A stretch of 64,000 nucleotides of DNA from Coffea arabica (GCF_036785885.1 NC_092326.1:42556287-42620286); one strand, 5' to 3'; shown: positions 11,103-21,926, counted from the first letter of the stretch. Made by a program: numbers and translations. Notes: a model not told the origin generated them from the sequence alone.

Positions 11103-12176
11103 TTAGCTGCTGCCATTTCCTTGGAGGAACGGACAGGTAAGGTCGTTGGGGCTAATTAGCCGCTGATGCTTTACAAACTCAATGAAGGCGAGTGACTCCG
11201 TACATCCTTTCCAATCTGCCCTGCCCCTTAAAAATGGTGGTAAGAAGAGCCAAAAACTGGTGTAGATAACGAAGGCTAGCGTTAATGGCCCTGATATAAT
11301 TCCAGGGATCCAAATCTTTCCCTTTAATGCCCTTTTAGCAGCAATCTCTACAACCAAAGACACCCCATGAAGCAGAAAGAAGCACGTAACTTCACCTGTG
11401 GGCTTCAGTCTTCCGATGTTATAGAAAACCAGCTCGTGCATTATTCCGGATACCAAAAACGTTGCCACCACCGCCGGAAGAGCCCTCCATTTCTTCCCGA
11501 TCAAGCTTGAAGAAATCGAGCGAACCGGTTCATAAACTGTGGGACGGAGAATATTAGACACCATCAGATTCCACCTCCTCCCCCAAAAATCTTGAAGCGA
11601 AGTAGCCAAGTACGGCTCGTCAAAGTGCGGTTCCAGTTCGACTCCAATCAGTCCTCTAGCGAGCCCCGCTACCATGGCAAGTACGAGTTCTAGCGTGAAA
11701 TATATGTGAAGGCAATAAAAGAACCATATGATGTTTTGTTGGATGGAGTCTTTGTACGAATATACTCGAATGCACAAAACCAAGAGCACGATCTTGATGA
11801 CATAATTTAGGGGCGATCTTTGGCCTTTCTTGGTGGATTCTTGGGGAGAAGGAGCTTGTTGAAACTTGATCGGTAAACAAGCCAAGGGAATGAAACGAGA
11901 TAAGGGGATGGATTCGGAGGAGGACAAAGGGCCTTTGTTGAAGGCAAATAACAGGAGCTTGAAGCTACCTAGCCATGCTATGAAGAAAGAGGAGGTACCC
12001 CCAAGATGGATGGTGGTTAGATTGAGAGGGAGAAAGATGAAGAGACATGCTACTGGAATTATAGCAAGCAGTCTCAGGATCCCTTTTGGGAAGATTTTGT
12101 CTACGGTGTAACAGTAGCATAGAGATGACAATATAGTTGCTGATACAAAAACGAAGTTGCTGATCTCCCCTTCCAT
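11103..12176 (-). CDS. MBOAT wax ester synthase-like acyltransferase (long-chain-alcohol O-fatty-acyltransferase)
   Basis: Expected to transfer an acyl group from acyl-CoA to a long-chain fatty alcohol in the ER, making wax esters. Single exon, 357 residues, the usual length for plant jojoba-type wax synthases. It begins MEGEISNF, the typical family start. Several hydrophobic membrane spans are seen (about 10-55, 60-80, 125-170, 235-280, 290-315). Family signatures: ELEPHFDEPYLATSLQDFWG at 180-199, RRWNLMVSNILRP from 200, and the MBOAT catalytic His in MHELVFY (His247). One of three same-strand paralogous loci in the window, with a pseudogene at 24.3-25.0 kb and a second intact gene at 32.4 kb. 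Substrate preference (wax ester, or another acyl acceptor such as a sterol) cannot be read from sequence. Confidence 0.9.
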   Translation of the reverse strand: MEGEISNFVFVSATILSSLCYCYTVDKIFPKGILRLLAIIPVACLFIFLPLNLTTIHLGGTSSFFIAWLGSFKLLLFAFNKGPLSSSESIPLSRFIPLACLPIKFQQAPSPQESTKKGQRSPLNYVIKIVLLVLCIRVYSYKDSIQQNIIWFFYCLHIYFTLELVLAMVAGLARGLIGVELEPHFDEPYLATSLQDFWGRRWNLMVSNILRPTVYEPVRSISSSLIGKKWRALPAVVATFLVSGIMHELVFYNIGRLKPTGEVTCFFLLHGVSLVVEIAAKRALKGKIWIPGIISGPLTLAFVIYTSFWLFLPPFLRGRADWKGCTESLAFIEFVKHQRLISPNDLTCPFLQGNGSS

Positions 12177-14426
12177 TGATCTTCGATGGCTTTCAGGTAC
12201 TTCCCCCAGATCTACAGCCAGGGCGTAGAAGGTTCAAGAATGGATAAAAAGGGGTGGTTGGACTGTGTACTGGTAGTACTTACTACTATTTATGAGATCA
12301 ATATGTCTGGATGGCGGGCGTGTTACTTAATCAACGTGATAATAACAATAATAATAATAATTTGTATACATGATTCTACAAGAAATGCTATAAGCATTAA
12401 CTAAACTTGCTTATAATCACGATTGCACGAAACTCTATGCATAATTGTTGTGGTTAGCTAGAGAGGTGGGGTTCGCTAGCTTTTTGTTGGTTTTTTTTTT
12501 TTTTTTTGGGTTTTTGGTGGGGTTGGGGGGAGGTGTTGAGATGCAATTCGTTAAAAAAAGAAACAAAAAAAAGAAAAAAGAAAAGAAAAGGAATAAAGGT
12601 TACTAGCTAGTATTAGTCACTAGCTGAAGAAAATTATGGGATAGCTGTTTTCTTTTGAGCAAGTCAACATTTGACTTGAAATGTGGGAGTAAAATACCCA
12701 ATCAGTCTTGGTCCAGGTGGTCCTGTTGGACTGGGTGTACCAGATTGTTTAGGCATCCCAGCTGCTCCAATGGTCGTGTACATTCCTTAAAGGTCTTTAT
12801 TTTTTGTACATTCATTTCTTTATTTGGTATTCATAATATTCTTATATTCGTGGTCGACGGTCTCATTTGGAGACCTAGAGGAACTGGTATTTGCTGCTTT
12901 AGACCATGTCTCCTGAGTTTAAAAACTAAAAAAGCTGCGCACTAAAATAATTAAATAAACTGCAGGTTGAGAACTCCTTGCCCGGGAACAGTGTAGTGTA
13001 GTTTATCAATACTTTCTTCTCGAGTACTGCACAAGATTATAAAGGAATGCGTGCTTATAAAATACTACGAGATAATGCAACTAATTGGCAGCTGCTGTTA
13101 CTAATCAATAGTGGTGAAGAGATGATGAACAAAAAATGGAAAAGATAATGAACAGTGTATTTGCCATCAGATTGCACTTTGTACGTCCTTTTTCATATCA
13201 TGTGTAGAGTTTGCAACATTTTATTCTAAAGTTGTACGTTATTGAAAGTGAGTTACACCGTGTGAATATAAAGTTACATTTTATGCATTTTGTACAAACT
13301 GATCCGAACGATTTTCCTAACAAGCGTTCAGCGCAGTCTCAATTCCAACGTTTAGGGTTTAATGGAATCGTACTGTATTATGTTGCATCCGTAAGTTGCG
13401 GTATTGACTTCAGCTTTGATGTACTGTGTTGATTTAGTTTTGAGTTTGACGAGTAATAGCAATACCCTACCTCGGAAGAAAAAAACACCTGCGTTGCTTC
13501 CCAGCATGATCGAAACCATTCTGGGTCAGTAGTAACATTGCAATGTAATTTGAGAAATAGCGAAAAAAATAATCAAGAATATATGAACAAAAGAGGGGTG
13601 TATCATCATTTCTGTATAAAAATAAGCGAAAAAAAAAGCAGCCTTGGAGGCCTCAATTAACTATTTACCGCAGGAAAATCGGATGTGACGTTAATGAAAC
13701 ACTTTCCACTCTATTTATTTGTTCGTACGAGTGAGTAATGACTTCAGCAGCTGGAGTTTGGGTGCTACATCCAATTCTACGGATTTTCACCCGTCCCTGC
13801 AAGGGCCAAGATTTGTCCTCAAAATTTTATGCGGTTGAGATTATATCATGTAACTCGATTTTCACATCAAGTGTGGGTTTCATCATTATCAGTTGTGAAA
13901 ATGCATCCTGTGAAAAAAAAGTTACACGATGTACAAAGAAAATTACGCGCAATTGATAATGACCAAAATTATCAGGGACCGTCTCTGCCCCGAGTCCCAA
14001 TTCTACATATCTGCTTTTCGGGTTGGAAAGCTACAGTTCACAGTTAACGGTCGTTTATGGTCGTCGGAATAAACAGGGAAGGGGAAAATAAAATAATCTG
14101 CGCTGTCGGCTGGAAAGAATAGCAGCATTAGTTGTTGGATGTTGCTGCTCTAAGATAGTCTGACTTTTACTTATTTTAAACTTTATTTAGGCCGCCGGGG
14201 GGGCCTAGGTGATATCCGACAGATCTCAACAAAGTAGTTTTATGCTAATACAAATTTGAACAAGACTACACTGACTATCTTTATTACTTGTATAGCAAAA
14301 TGACGTACTCACGAAATCTCATTCCAAAATCACCATTCCCATACCTCTAAAGCAAACGACAAGTATGGATGTCAGTCCAAATCGTGACTCACAAACCCTC
14401 TTATCAAACGGCCCCAAGATTGGATT
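12177..14426. other. Intergenic, 2.2 kb, no gene supported
   Basis: Upstream side of the first wax synthase gene. It holds an (ATA)n stretch near 12343-12361 and a poly(T)/G-rich tract at 12480-12540. A dispersed repeat at about 13800-13960 has a diverged relative at 33880-34020. Short open frames (12655-12945, 13211-13432, 13738-13956) lack codon or domain support. Confidence 0.5.
13800..13960. repeat. Dispersed repeat, copy 1
   Basis: Shares ordered words with 33880-34020: ATTATATCATGTAA versus ATTATAGTATGTAA, TCAAGTGTGGGTTTC versus TTATGTGTGAGGCC, and GTACAAAGAAAATTAC versus GTGCAAAGTAAATTAC. Family unknown. Confidence 0.45.
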
Positions 14427-14475
14427 TGTTTGAATTGCTAATTTTAGAAAATATATTGATTCGATTTAATGTATG
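14427..14475. mobile_element. Left part of a hAT-type MITE split by the LTR retrotransposon
   Basis: Begins TTTGTTTGAATTGCTAA, the same end type as the MITE at 10724. It is interrupted at 14475 by the LTR element and resumes after 24195, ending in the complementary CAGCCCAAACAAA near 24285. Confidence 0.55.
14471..14475. repeat. 5-bp target site duplication of the LTR retrotransposon (left)
   Basis: GTATG before the left LTR, repeated exactly at 24196-24200 after the right LTR. Confidence 0.92.
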
Positions 14476-15062
14476 TGAGGAGGTGATTTTTGGTTGGTAA
14501 CTAGACCGACCTGGATCAGTCCTCCCTGAGATGAAGTGAGGTGAACTCCTGTGTCCGAAGTGAACCTCCTCGTCCGAAGTGAGTGGCGGGGCTTCTCCCC
14601 TGGTATCACTCCGACGATCAAGTTAGTATGAGAACGAGAATAATGAGAATAAGTTAATGAACAGTGTCCGCTTACTTGGTGGGAGTGTGAGGGAGGTATT
14701 TATAGAAGAGTAGAGGCGAGACTCTGGACTTATGTTAGTGGGACCCACTCTGACATTACGGCTCTGTCTCCTGTCGGGGAGTCTGACTCTGACACTGTAG
14801 CCGCCTGGGAGTGATGACGGAGGATATGGTGCAGGTGCCATCAAGTGCCTCCCGTGCTTTTCAGATAAAGTGCTGGTCCTGGAAGATGTCAGGCAGGTTG
14901 ACATCATCAGCGTGCGGCCGAGGTGGATGTGCCGAGATCACCTACACGGTGGACTAGGGATGAAGCCGGGCTCTGGGTTGTGCTCAAAACAGGGATGGGC
15001 TCCGATGAGGGACGAGGTGACTTCACCTCGGACACGCGGGGTGGCCGAGGTGAGCACCCTCA
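14476..15062 (-). repeat. 3' LTR (left in the window), 587 bp
   Basis: Starts TGAGGAGGTG and ends CACCCTCA on the plus strand. Nearly identical to 23608-24195. It differs at a few sites around 14932-15010, including one single-G length difference. Confidence 0.93.
14697..14704 (-). promoter_or_regulatory. LTR TATA box (3' LTR copy)
   Basis: TATAAATA on the minus strand. The same motif occurs at the matching place in the other LTR. Confidence 0.6.
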
Positions 15063-15079
15063 ATAAGCCCCCAAAGCCT
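15063..15079 (-). other. Polypurine tract
   Basis: Reading AGGCTTTGGGGGCTTATT on the minus strand, directly next to the 3' LTR. This is the usual second-strand priming site; the purine core is GGCTTTGGGGG. Confidence 0.6.
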
Positions 15080-15367
15080 CGGGGCTTCGGGCCAGGGAGG
15101 TACCGAGGCTTCTTTGTGCCGAAGTCGTGAAGAGTCGGGGTCCCAAAACTACTCCGGGAGATGCGGGGACGTGACACGTGGGCGAATCAGTTGATAGGAC
15201 GTGGTCACTGATAACCGTCGCGTCGTGAAGTAGTGGGACGTTTCGTGCAGAAGGTGTCAGTCGAAAGGACGGGGCATTAATGAGGAGAGAGAGAGGCGTG
15301 GCGTTTCGAATTCGATCGTGGTCGTCTTTTCGTATTCTTGCCGCCTCTTCGGATTCTGGCCATCCCC

Positions 15368-15375
15368 TATAAATA
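15368..15375 (+). promoter_or_regulatory. TATA box of the antisense ORF
   Basis: TATAAATA preceded by CCATCCCC, lying 178 bases before the ATG at 15553 on the plus strand, outside the LTR. It suggests the antisense gene has its own promoter and does not use the LTR. Confidence 0.6.
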
Positions 15376-15552
15376 GGTGGTCCCTTTCACCGCATGGCCC
15401 ATCACTTTCTTTCTTCGCTTGTGACTTGCAAAATTTGCGAGTGTTGCCGAGGTCAGTTTTTCCAGCCGAGATCATAGCCGAAGTCATCCACTTCGTCCAG
15501 TTCCGTAAACGATAGTAAGTATCCCTTTTCTTTCTTATCTCGTCTTTCACTC

Positions 15553-17856
15553 ATGGCCAAGACGGCTAAAACCCATAAAGAAACCGTGACCCCGAGCTAC
15601 CAGACCGAGGTGAGGGCGGATCCTGAGGAAGAAGCAACGACGTCCAACTCGGAGGGGTCGGCACAGAGTTCTGAGGAAGGATCGACCGAGGTGAGAGCCG
15701 GAGAGATAGCCTCGGAACTGGAATCGTCCGAGATCAGCGAGGGCGGCTCCGAGGTGGAGTATAATACCGAGCTCGGGACCGAGATACCCCATGACGAGGG
15801 TGTACCGGAGCCAGTTGCTCCAGTGGACGTAGCCGACATCGACTTCGGCCAGATGCCGAAGTTTAGGAGTCGCGTAGGAAGAGATAGGGCCATGAGGGTG
15901 GTAGACAAGTACCCATTCCGGCCGTGGTACGAAATATTGCCGCCCGAGGCGGATGACACAGCCGCGGAGCCCCCCTTTGGCATGGTGGCCGTCTACGTTC
16001 AACAGCTGGAGGCCGGGCTGAGGATGCCGACGTCGAGGTTCCTCCGAGATTTACTTCGTCACTTCCGGGTGAGAATCACCCAACTCACCCCGAATGCGAT
16101 CCGCATCATTGTGGGGTTCGAGATGCTGTGCCGACATCAGGAGGTGACTCCTTCCGTCGATCTCTTCCGCCGATGCTACACCCTCAAGGCGCACGCGTCG
16201 GACAAGGGATGGTTTTATGTTGGCAACAGGAACAATGCCATCCCGAAGTTGGTGATCGGTGCTCCCAGCTCGATCAAGAACTGGAAGCGCGACTACTTCT
16301 TCGTGTCCGGAGTGGACTTCCCGAGGGACTTTTGGTGGAGGCCAATTAAGGCGAAAGCCGACCCCTCTGCCGGGGATGCCGAAGAGGAGTCCTTCCAGAA
16401 GTTGATGAAGTCGGGACTTCGGCTGTTCAGCCATGACTACCCCGAGGCCGTGCTCGTAGATGGGGGGATAAGTCGAGCCGTGATCAACACTACCAAGACT
16501 CCCTTCTTTTCCATTAAACTTGAGAAACCTTGTAATTTTCTTTCATGGCTTTTCTTTTCATTTCGGCTAAGGCATATGATAATATTTATTCCTTGTGCAG
16601 TGACTAAACTGTCTGACCTCGTCGTCTCCGGCTCGTCCGAAGTGGCCAAGAGGCAGAAGAGGAAAAGTTCGGACGAGACGTCGGCCCCTCCGCCGAAGAA
16701 GAAGAAGTCACCAGGATTGGCTATCCAGACTTCGGCAGCCAAAAGTAATCCCACCCCGGCAGGCCAGAGCAGCTCAGCAGCCGCGGCTACTGGGTCCACC
16801 TCGTCTGTGCCAGAGGGGGTGCCCTTTGGAGCCGTCGCGGCACTTCCGCCTCCTCGTGGCCGAGACAAGCAGTTGAAGGCTCCGGTCAATCCGGTTTCGG
16901 GGACCTCGCTATGGAATCGTTTCCACAGCCCCCCAGTGTTTCCCGGAGACGAGAAGACGCACTCCGGCAATCATTGGTGTCCGAACTGGAAGATTTCGGT
17001 CAACGACAGGTGCCAACATCCTCGGGTCGCTCAAGAGCTAGTAATGCACTCCACTCTGCCAAGGGATTTGGAGTTCATGAAGAAGCTGAGCCCGGCCGAG
17101 TTGGTTCAAAGTCTGATGGTGACCACGGCTTCCACCTCAGCCTTCGCGGCCGAGATGGCACACCGATATTGTGCTCTGGTCGATGAGCAGGACACCGGCA
17201 AGCTACAGAACCAGATCTCCAAGTTGGAGAAACAACTGGCGGTGTCCGAGTCTGAGAAGGCCGAGCTTGAAAGGCGGCTTAAGGAGGCCGAGGTGAAGGA
17301 TGAGGAGGCCGTGGCTACTGTCAACAGTCTCAGATCGGCTCTCGAAGAAGAGCAGAAGAGGGGGGACGAGGCGAAGAAGTCCCACCAGCAAGCCCTTGAC
17401 AGTGCTGGAGCCTCGGCAGTGGACGAATTCCGGAGGTCTGGGGCCTTCACCAGGGATCTCGGTCAACTGCTCACGCCGAACTTCATGTTTGGCTTCACAT
17501 CGGCCATAGATGAGGCTGCAGCTCATCTCTCTCCCGAAGCCTTGGAGTCTCTGAAAAATCATACCAGTTACAACGAGGACTCCAAGGAGTTGTGCGACCG
17601 GATGGCTGAGGGCCTCCAGGCTGGAAGGAACCTGGCCGAGGTCCAGGCCGAGTTCAACAAATGGCTGTCCGAAATCGACGAAGTGTTAGAGGGGGTTGAA
17701 GAGGAAGAAACTGGAGAGGATGCCGGGGGAGACGAAGCCGGAGGGGACGTCGGCAAAGAGTCTGGAGATGAAGTTAACCCCGGCGGAAAGGAGGCCGAAG
17801 AGATGGATGCCCAGGAGGGAGCCAAGACCGGGGATGCAGCCGATACGGGGATTTAG
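15553..17856 (+). CDS. Antisense ORF of the retrotransposon (putative gypsy-type transposon domain protein)
   Basis: Up to 767 residues, read opposite to gag-pol between the 3' LTR and the end of pol. Acidic, Ser/Glu-rich N-terminus (1-100). The core at about 155-265, with MPTSRFLRDLLRHFRVRITQ, GFEMLCRHQEVTPSVDLF and KGWFYVGNR, resembles the domain annotated in databases as 'putative gypsy type transposon' (Transposase_28). Then come a Lys-rich basic stretch with PPPKKKKSP (possible nuclear signal, about 380), a coiled coil (about 555-620, LEKQLAVSESEKAELERRL) and an acidic Gly/Asp tail. A TC/T-rich stretch ending TTGTGCAG| at about 16600 looks like an intron kept in frame, with a candidate donor CTT|GTAATT near 16532. 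Function unknown; such antisense ORFs are known in Tat elements. Confidence 0.75.
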   Translation: MAKTAKTHKETVTPSYQTEVRADPEEEATTSNSEGSAQSSEEGSTEVRAGEIASELESSEISEGGSEVEYNTELGTEIPHDEGVPEPVAPVDVADIDFGQMPKFRSRVGRDRAMRVVDKYPFRPWYEILPPEADDTAAEPPFGMVAVYVQQLEAGLRMPTSRFLRDLLRHFRVRITQLTPNAIRIIVGFEMLCRHQEVTPSVDLFRRCYTLKAHASDKGWFYVGNRNNAIPKLVIGAPSSIKNWKRDYFFVSGVDFPRDFWWRPIKAKADPSAGDAEEESFQKLMKSGLRLFSHDYPEAVLVDGGISRAVINTTKTPFFSIKLEKPCNFLSWLFFSFRLRHMIIFIPCAVTKLSDLVVSGSSEVAKRQKRKSSDETSAPPPKKKKSPGLAIQTSAAKSNPTPAGQSSSAAAATGSTSSVPEGVPFGAVAALPPPRGRDKQLKAPVNPVSGTSLWNRFHSPPVFPGDEKTHSGNHWCPNWKISVNDRCQHPRVAQELVMHSTLPRDLEFMKKLSPAELVQSLMVTTASTSAFAAEMAHRYCALVDEQDTGKLQNQISKLEKQLAVSESEKAELERRLKEAEVKDEEAVATVNSLRSALEEEQKRGDEAKKSHQQALDSAGASAVDEFRRSGAFTRDLGQLLTPNFMFGFTSAIDEAAAHLSPEALESLKNHTSYNEDSKELCDRMAEGLQAGRNLAEVQAEFNKWLSEIDEVLEGVEEEETGEDAGGDEAGGDVGKESGDEVNPGGKEAEEMDAQEGAKTGDAADTGI

Positions 17857-18023
17857 GCTTGTAGGCTTCAAGGGGGTGGTCGAGGTGAAGTGTTTAGTAG
17901 CGTTCCGACCTCGGCCTTGTAATTTTTGTAATACTTCTGTTGAATGAAAGTCTGTTTCTTCTCATCTCAGCGTTTTTTGTTTCTTGCTTTGATTTCATCC
18001 CTTGTTTGTCCCCCTTATTTTTT

Positions 18024-18029
18024 AATAAA
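18024..18029 (+). terminator. Poly(A) signal for the antisense ORF
   Basis: AATAAA about 170 bases after the antisense ORF stop and about 95 bases before the end of the converging pol frame. It is placed to end the plus-strand transcript between the two genes. Confidence 0.5.
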
Positions 18030-18124
18030 ATATGCTGGGCATCATATCGTTGAAAAATAACTAAATAGATGAAGTCATAACTTGACAAGATAATTGGATG
18101 AAACAACTGAATGAAGTCACAACT

Positions 18125-19090
18125 TCAAGTATAATACAACCTAAGGTTCTCGGCGTGCCAAGACCTCGGCACTAATGAGCCATCTCGGTAACTCAGTTTA
18201 CAATACCCCTTAGGGTCAGATTCCACAACTCGGTAGGGGCCTTCCCATTTTGGGCACAGTTTTCCTTGAGGCTCAGCTCGGCTGACTGAGTTTTTTCTGA
18301 GAACCAAGTCTCCAGGGCGGAATCTACGATGTCTGACCCGGGCATTGTAATAGTGTGCCAGTGTGTTCTTGTAAGAAGCTATCCGGGCGGAGGCGAGGTC
18401 CCTTCGTTCTTCGACGAGGTCGAGGTCCAGCAGCCTCTCTTCGTCATTCACCTCGGCGGCATAAGCTGCCAGCCGAGGGTTGGGGGTAAGGATCTCAGCC
18501 GGGATGACAGCCTCGGCTCCGTAGGTCAGGGAAAATGGGGTCTCTTGAGTCGCTGACCTCGGCGTGGTCCGATATGACCACAAGACACTGGGGAGTTCCT
18601 CCACCCAAGATGACCCAACTCGGTGTAGTCGGGTCTTGAGGCCATGCAGGAGAGTCCGGTTGAAGTTTTCTGCTTGACCATTGGCCTGGGGGTGGCCTAC
18701 CGAAGTGAAGTGTTGTTTGATGCCGAGGTTCTCGCACCAGGTCTTGAATGGGTTCTCGGCAAATTGTCTCCCATTGTCCGAGATGATGATCTGAGGTATG
18801 CCGAAGCGGCAGACAATGCATTTCCAAAAGAATTTCTGAATGGCCAGCCCCGAGATGGTGCGAAGTGGCTCGGCCTCGACCCACTTAGTGAAGTAGTCCA
18901 CAGCCGTCACCAGGAAGGTATAGCCCCCGACCGCTTTAGGGAAAGGACCTATGATATCTGTCCCCCATTGCTCGAATGGCCAAGGTGAAGTGATGGGGAC
19001 CATGAAATTTGAGGGCTGGTGATGCTCGGGTGCGTGGACTTGGCAGGAAGGACAGCTGAGAACGAGGTCCTGGCGTCTTGCCGAAGTGAT
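18125..19090 (-). pseudogene. pol: Integrase part of pol, separated by a frameshift
   Basis: Catalytic core of a retroviral-type integrase: WGTDIIGPFPKAVGGY with the first Asp, IISDNGRQFAE with the second, and HPQANGQAEN with the Glu. A C-terminal domain follows with FRPGDLVLRK and KWEGPYRV, ending HAENLRLYYT. The upstream zinc finger is split. The HVGHRMLAKKTMLLGYFWPS half lies in the RT frame, while SCPSCQVHAPEHHQPSNF lies in this frame, so one nucleotide is out of step near 19066-19074. The open frame extends to 19357, but residues before the switch are out-of-frame translation. Confidence 0.85.
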
Positions 19091-21024
19091 GGCCAGAAGT
19101 ATCCAAGGAGCATAGTCTTCTTGGCTAACATCCTGTGGCCGACATGAGCTCCGCACAGGCCTTCGTGGATCTCGTGGAGGATATGACGTCCGGCCTCGGG
19201 AGTGACACACCTCAGCCAGGGGCCGAGGTAAGAGCGTTTGTACAATTCTCCATCGCGGAGGGCGTGTCGAGCAGCCTTGCGTTGTATCTTCCTCGCCTCG
19301 GCTCGGTCTTCGGGAAGGGTTCCCTGACTCAGGAAGAGGATGATCGGGGTCATCCAATTATCTTCGGAGTGGACGGGGCAGGCCACCTCTTCCACATATC
19401 CTGGTTCATTCAGAACTTCCACTAAGACCGTCTTGTTGAGGTCCGAGAATGAAGTGGAGGCCAGCCGGGATAGGGCGTCGGCTCGCTTATTCTGGGACCG
19501 GGGGATTCTTTGGATTTCGAATGACTTGAAGTATGCGGTGAGTTGGTGAACTTTGGAGAGGTACCTTTGCATGGTCTCATCCTTAGCCTCGTATTCACCA
19601 AGAACTTGGCGCACAACAAGTTGGGAGTCACTGCGGACGTGGACTTGTTGGGCGCCGAGCCTTCGGGCCAACTGGAGTCCAGCAATTAAGGCCTCGTACT
19701 CGGCTTCATTATTGGTGGCTGGGAAGCCAAAGCGGAGGGCGTAGGAGCACACCTCTCCCTGAGGTCCTTCCAGGAGAAGTCCGGCTCCGCTGCCTTCTCC
19801 GTTGGAGGATCCATCGACATACAATGTCCACTGGGGTGAGGAGGACACCTCGGCTAAGGCTGAGGTGGACTCCGGACCTTCCGTGAAGGTGAGCTCGGCA
19901 AGGAAGTCAGCCAAAGCTTGAGCTTTTATGGCGGTGCGTGGCTCGTAGGACAAGTCATATTCTCCCAATTCGACAGCCCACTTGGTGAGGCGACCAGAAG
20001 CTTCGGGTCGCACCAATATTTGCCGAATGGGCTGGTCAGTCCTGACCGAGATAGGATGGGCTAAGAAATAGGGTTTCAACCGCCGAGCGGCATGGACTAG
20101 TCCCAGCACCAGTTTCTCCACCTGAGTGTATCGAGTCTCCGGCCCGCGAAGAGCGCGGCTGACGTAGTAGACCGGCACTTGGGTGCCCTCATCTCGGATT
20201 AGCACAGCGCTGACAGCCTCGTCGGCTGCAGAGAGGTAGAGGTAGAGTTTCTCTTCGGGCCGAGGTGAAGCGAGAGTGGGCAGGTGGTGCAAGTACTGCT
20301 TCAGCTGGTCGAAGGCAGACTGACACTCCTCAGTCCAGGCGAACTGATCAGACTTCTTCAGCACTTTAAAGAAGGGCAGGGCCTTCTCAGCAGATTGAGA
20401 CAAAAAGCGGTTCAGTGCGGCCAGGCGTCCATTCAGTCTTTGGACTTCTCGGAGGTTCCGAGGTGGGGACATATCTTGAATGGCCTTGACTTTGTCGGGG
20501 TTGGCCTCGATCCCCCGATGGGAAACCAGATACCCCAAGAATTTTCCCGAGGTGACGCCGAAGACGCACTTCTTGGGATTCAGCTTCATCCTCGAGTCTC
20601 GCAGGACCCCGAAGACTTCCCTCAAGTCTAACAGGAAGGATGAAGTGGCGAGACTTTTGACGAGGATGTCATCCACGTAAGCCTCCACATTACGGCCGAT
20701 CTGATTCTTGAAGAGCCGGTTGATCAGCCTTTGGTAGGTCGCCCCGGCGTTCTTCAGCCCAAACGGCATGGTGGTGTAGCAATAAACACCTCGATCGGTG
20801 TAGAACGCCGTCTTCTCTTGGTCCTCTTCACTCATTCCTATTTGATGATACCCTTTGAAGGCATCTAGGAAGCACAGGATCTCGTACCCCATCGCCGAGT
20901 CGACGAGGGTGTCTATCCTCGGGAGGGGATAGCAGCATTTGGGACAGGCCTTGTTGAGGTCGGTGTAGTCTACACACATTCTCCATCCGCCGGTGTCCTT
21001 TCTGACCATGACTGGGTTGGACAA
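19075..21024 (-). pseudogene. pol: Reverse transcriptase, RNase H and second RNase H part of pol
   Basis: Continues in the same frame as the protease section after an in-frame TGA at 21025-21027. RT blocks: NPVMVRKDTGGWRMCVDY, MPFGLKNAGATYQRLINRLF and the catalytic YVDDILVKS. The first RNase H has WTEECQSAFDQLKQYL and the usual connection region with degraded chemistry. The second RNase H has LYVDGSSNGEGSGAGL, NNEAEYEALIAGL, RSDSQLVVRQ and ADALSRLAS, giving a full acidic set. This duplication of RNase H is known for Tat and Ogre elements. The frame runs into the integrase zinc finger (HEIHEGLCGAHVG) and then slips out of phase at about 19070. Confidence 0.88.
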
Positions 21025-21926
21025 TCAGGTCGGATATTGGACTTCGTGGATCATCTTGGCCGGCAAGAGCTTGTCGACCTCGTCCGATATGGCCTTGCTG
21101 CGTTCGGGGCCGAAGTGTCTTCGCTTCTGCCGCACAGGTCGGGCCTGTGGGTTAACGTTAAGTTGGTGAGTCATAAGCTCGGGTGGCACTCCGACCACTT
21201 CATCTGCGGACCACGCAAAGATGTCTCGGTGGTCCTTGATCAGGGAGATCACTTTTTCTTTCAGGGGTGAAGGGAGTCCGGCCCCTACTTGGACCACTCG
21301 GTCAGGCTTGGCTTCATCCAAGACCACTTGTTCCACTTCATCCCCTGGCTCAAGCCTGCTGGGCTCTCCTGCCTTATGAGGGTCGATGCAGTCTATGGAG
21401 AGGACAGCCGGCCTCTTTTCTTCTGACCTCGGCTGGGGCTGAGGTCCGACTGCGGCTTGGATGGTGGCGAGATAGCATTCTCGGGCGGCGCCCACGTCGC
21501 TGCTCACCTCGGCCACACCCTCTGGCGTTGGAAACTTGAAACTCAGGTGGTAGGTAGAATATACGGCTCTCAAGGCATTGAGCGTCGGCCGGCCTATCAG
21601 CATGTTGTAAGGAGAGTCCGCTTTGACCACCGCAAAACTGACAGGCACGGTTCGGCAACGGGGATGACGCCCGATAGTCACCATTAAATTCACCATGCCT
21701 TCCGGGTGGACGACGTGTCCCCCGAAGCCAACAAGGGGAGTTCTGACCGGGGTGAGTTGTTCCCGACTTAGCTTCAAGCTCTCGAAGGTTCGGTAGTACA
21801 GGACGTCTACCGAGCTTCCGGGGTCAACGTAGACCTTTTTGACTATATAATTGTTTGTGAGGACCTCAATCACGAGGGCCTCGTGAGTGCTGGAGGCAGC
21901 GGGGACAGGGTCGCGGGGACCATAGG
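21025..21926 (-). pseudogene. pol: Aspartic protease and start of RT, ended by a nonsense codon
   Basis: The coding frame begins inside the gag end; no ATG is needed if it is made by fusion or frameshift. Text such as EEITYGPRDPVPAASSTHEA leads into VYVDPGSSVDVLYY, whose D-P-G-S-S is the retroelement aspartic protease active-site variant. MLIGRPTLNALRAV follows. The linker and the first RT residues (FAWSADEVVGVPPELMTHQL, RQKRRHFGPERSKAI) come before a TGA at 21025. The neighbours YPT and LSNPVMV suggest that the TGA replaces a Trp codon by a single base change. Confidence 0.85.

Noticed and set aside
15597-17825. Long minus-strand frames inside the antisense ORF (15597-15983, 16437-16970, 17203-17562, 17568-17825)
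   Set aside because: These are mirror frames of a GC-rich coding region. They show no domain features, and the plus-strand frame explains the region.
21025-21027. Programmed stop-codon readthrough in pol
   Set aside because: The TGA sits in the middle of a conserved RT block, not at a gag/pol border, and another frameshift lies downstream, so a point mutation is simpler.
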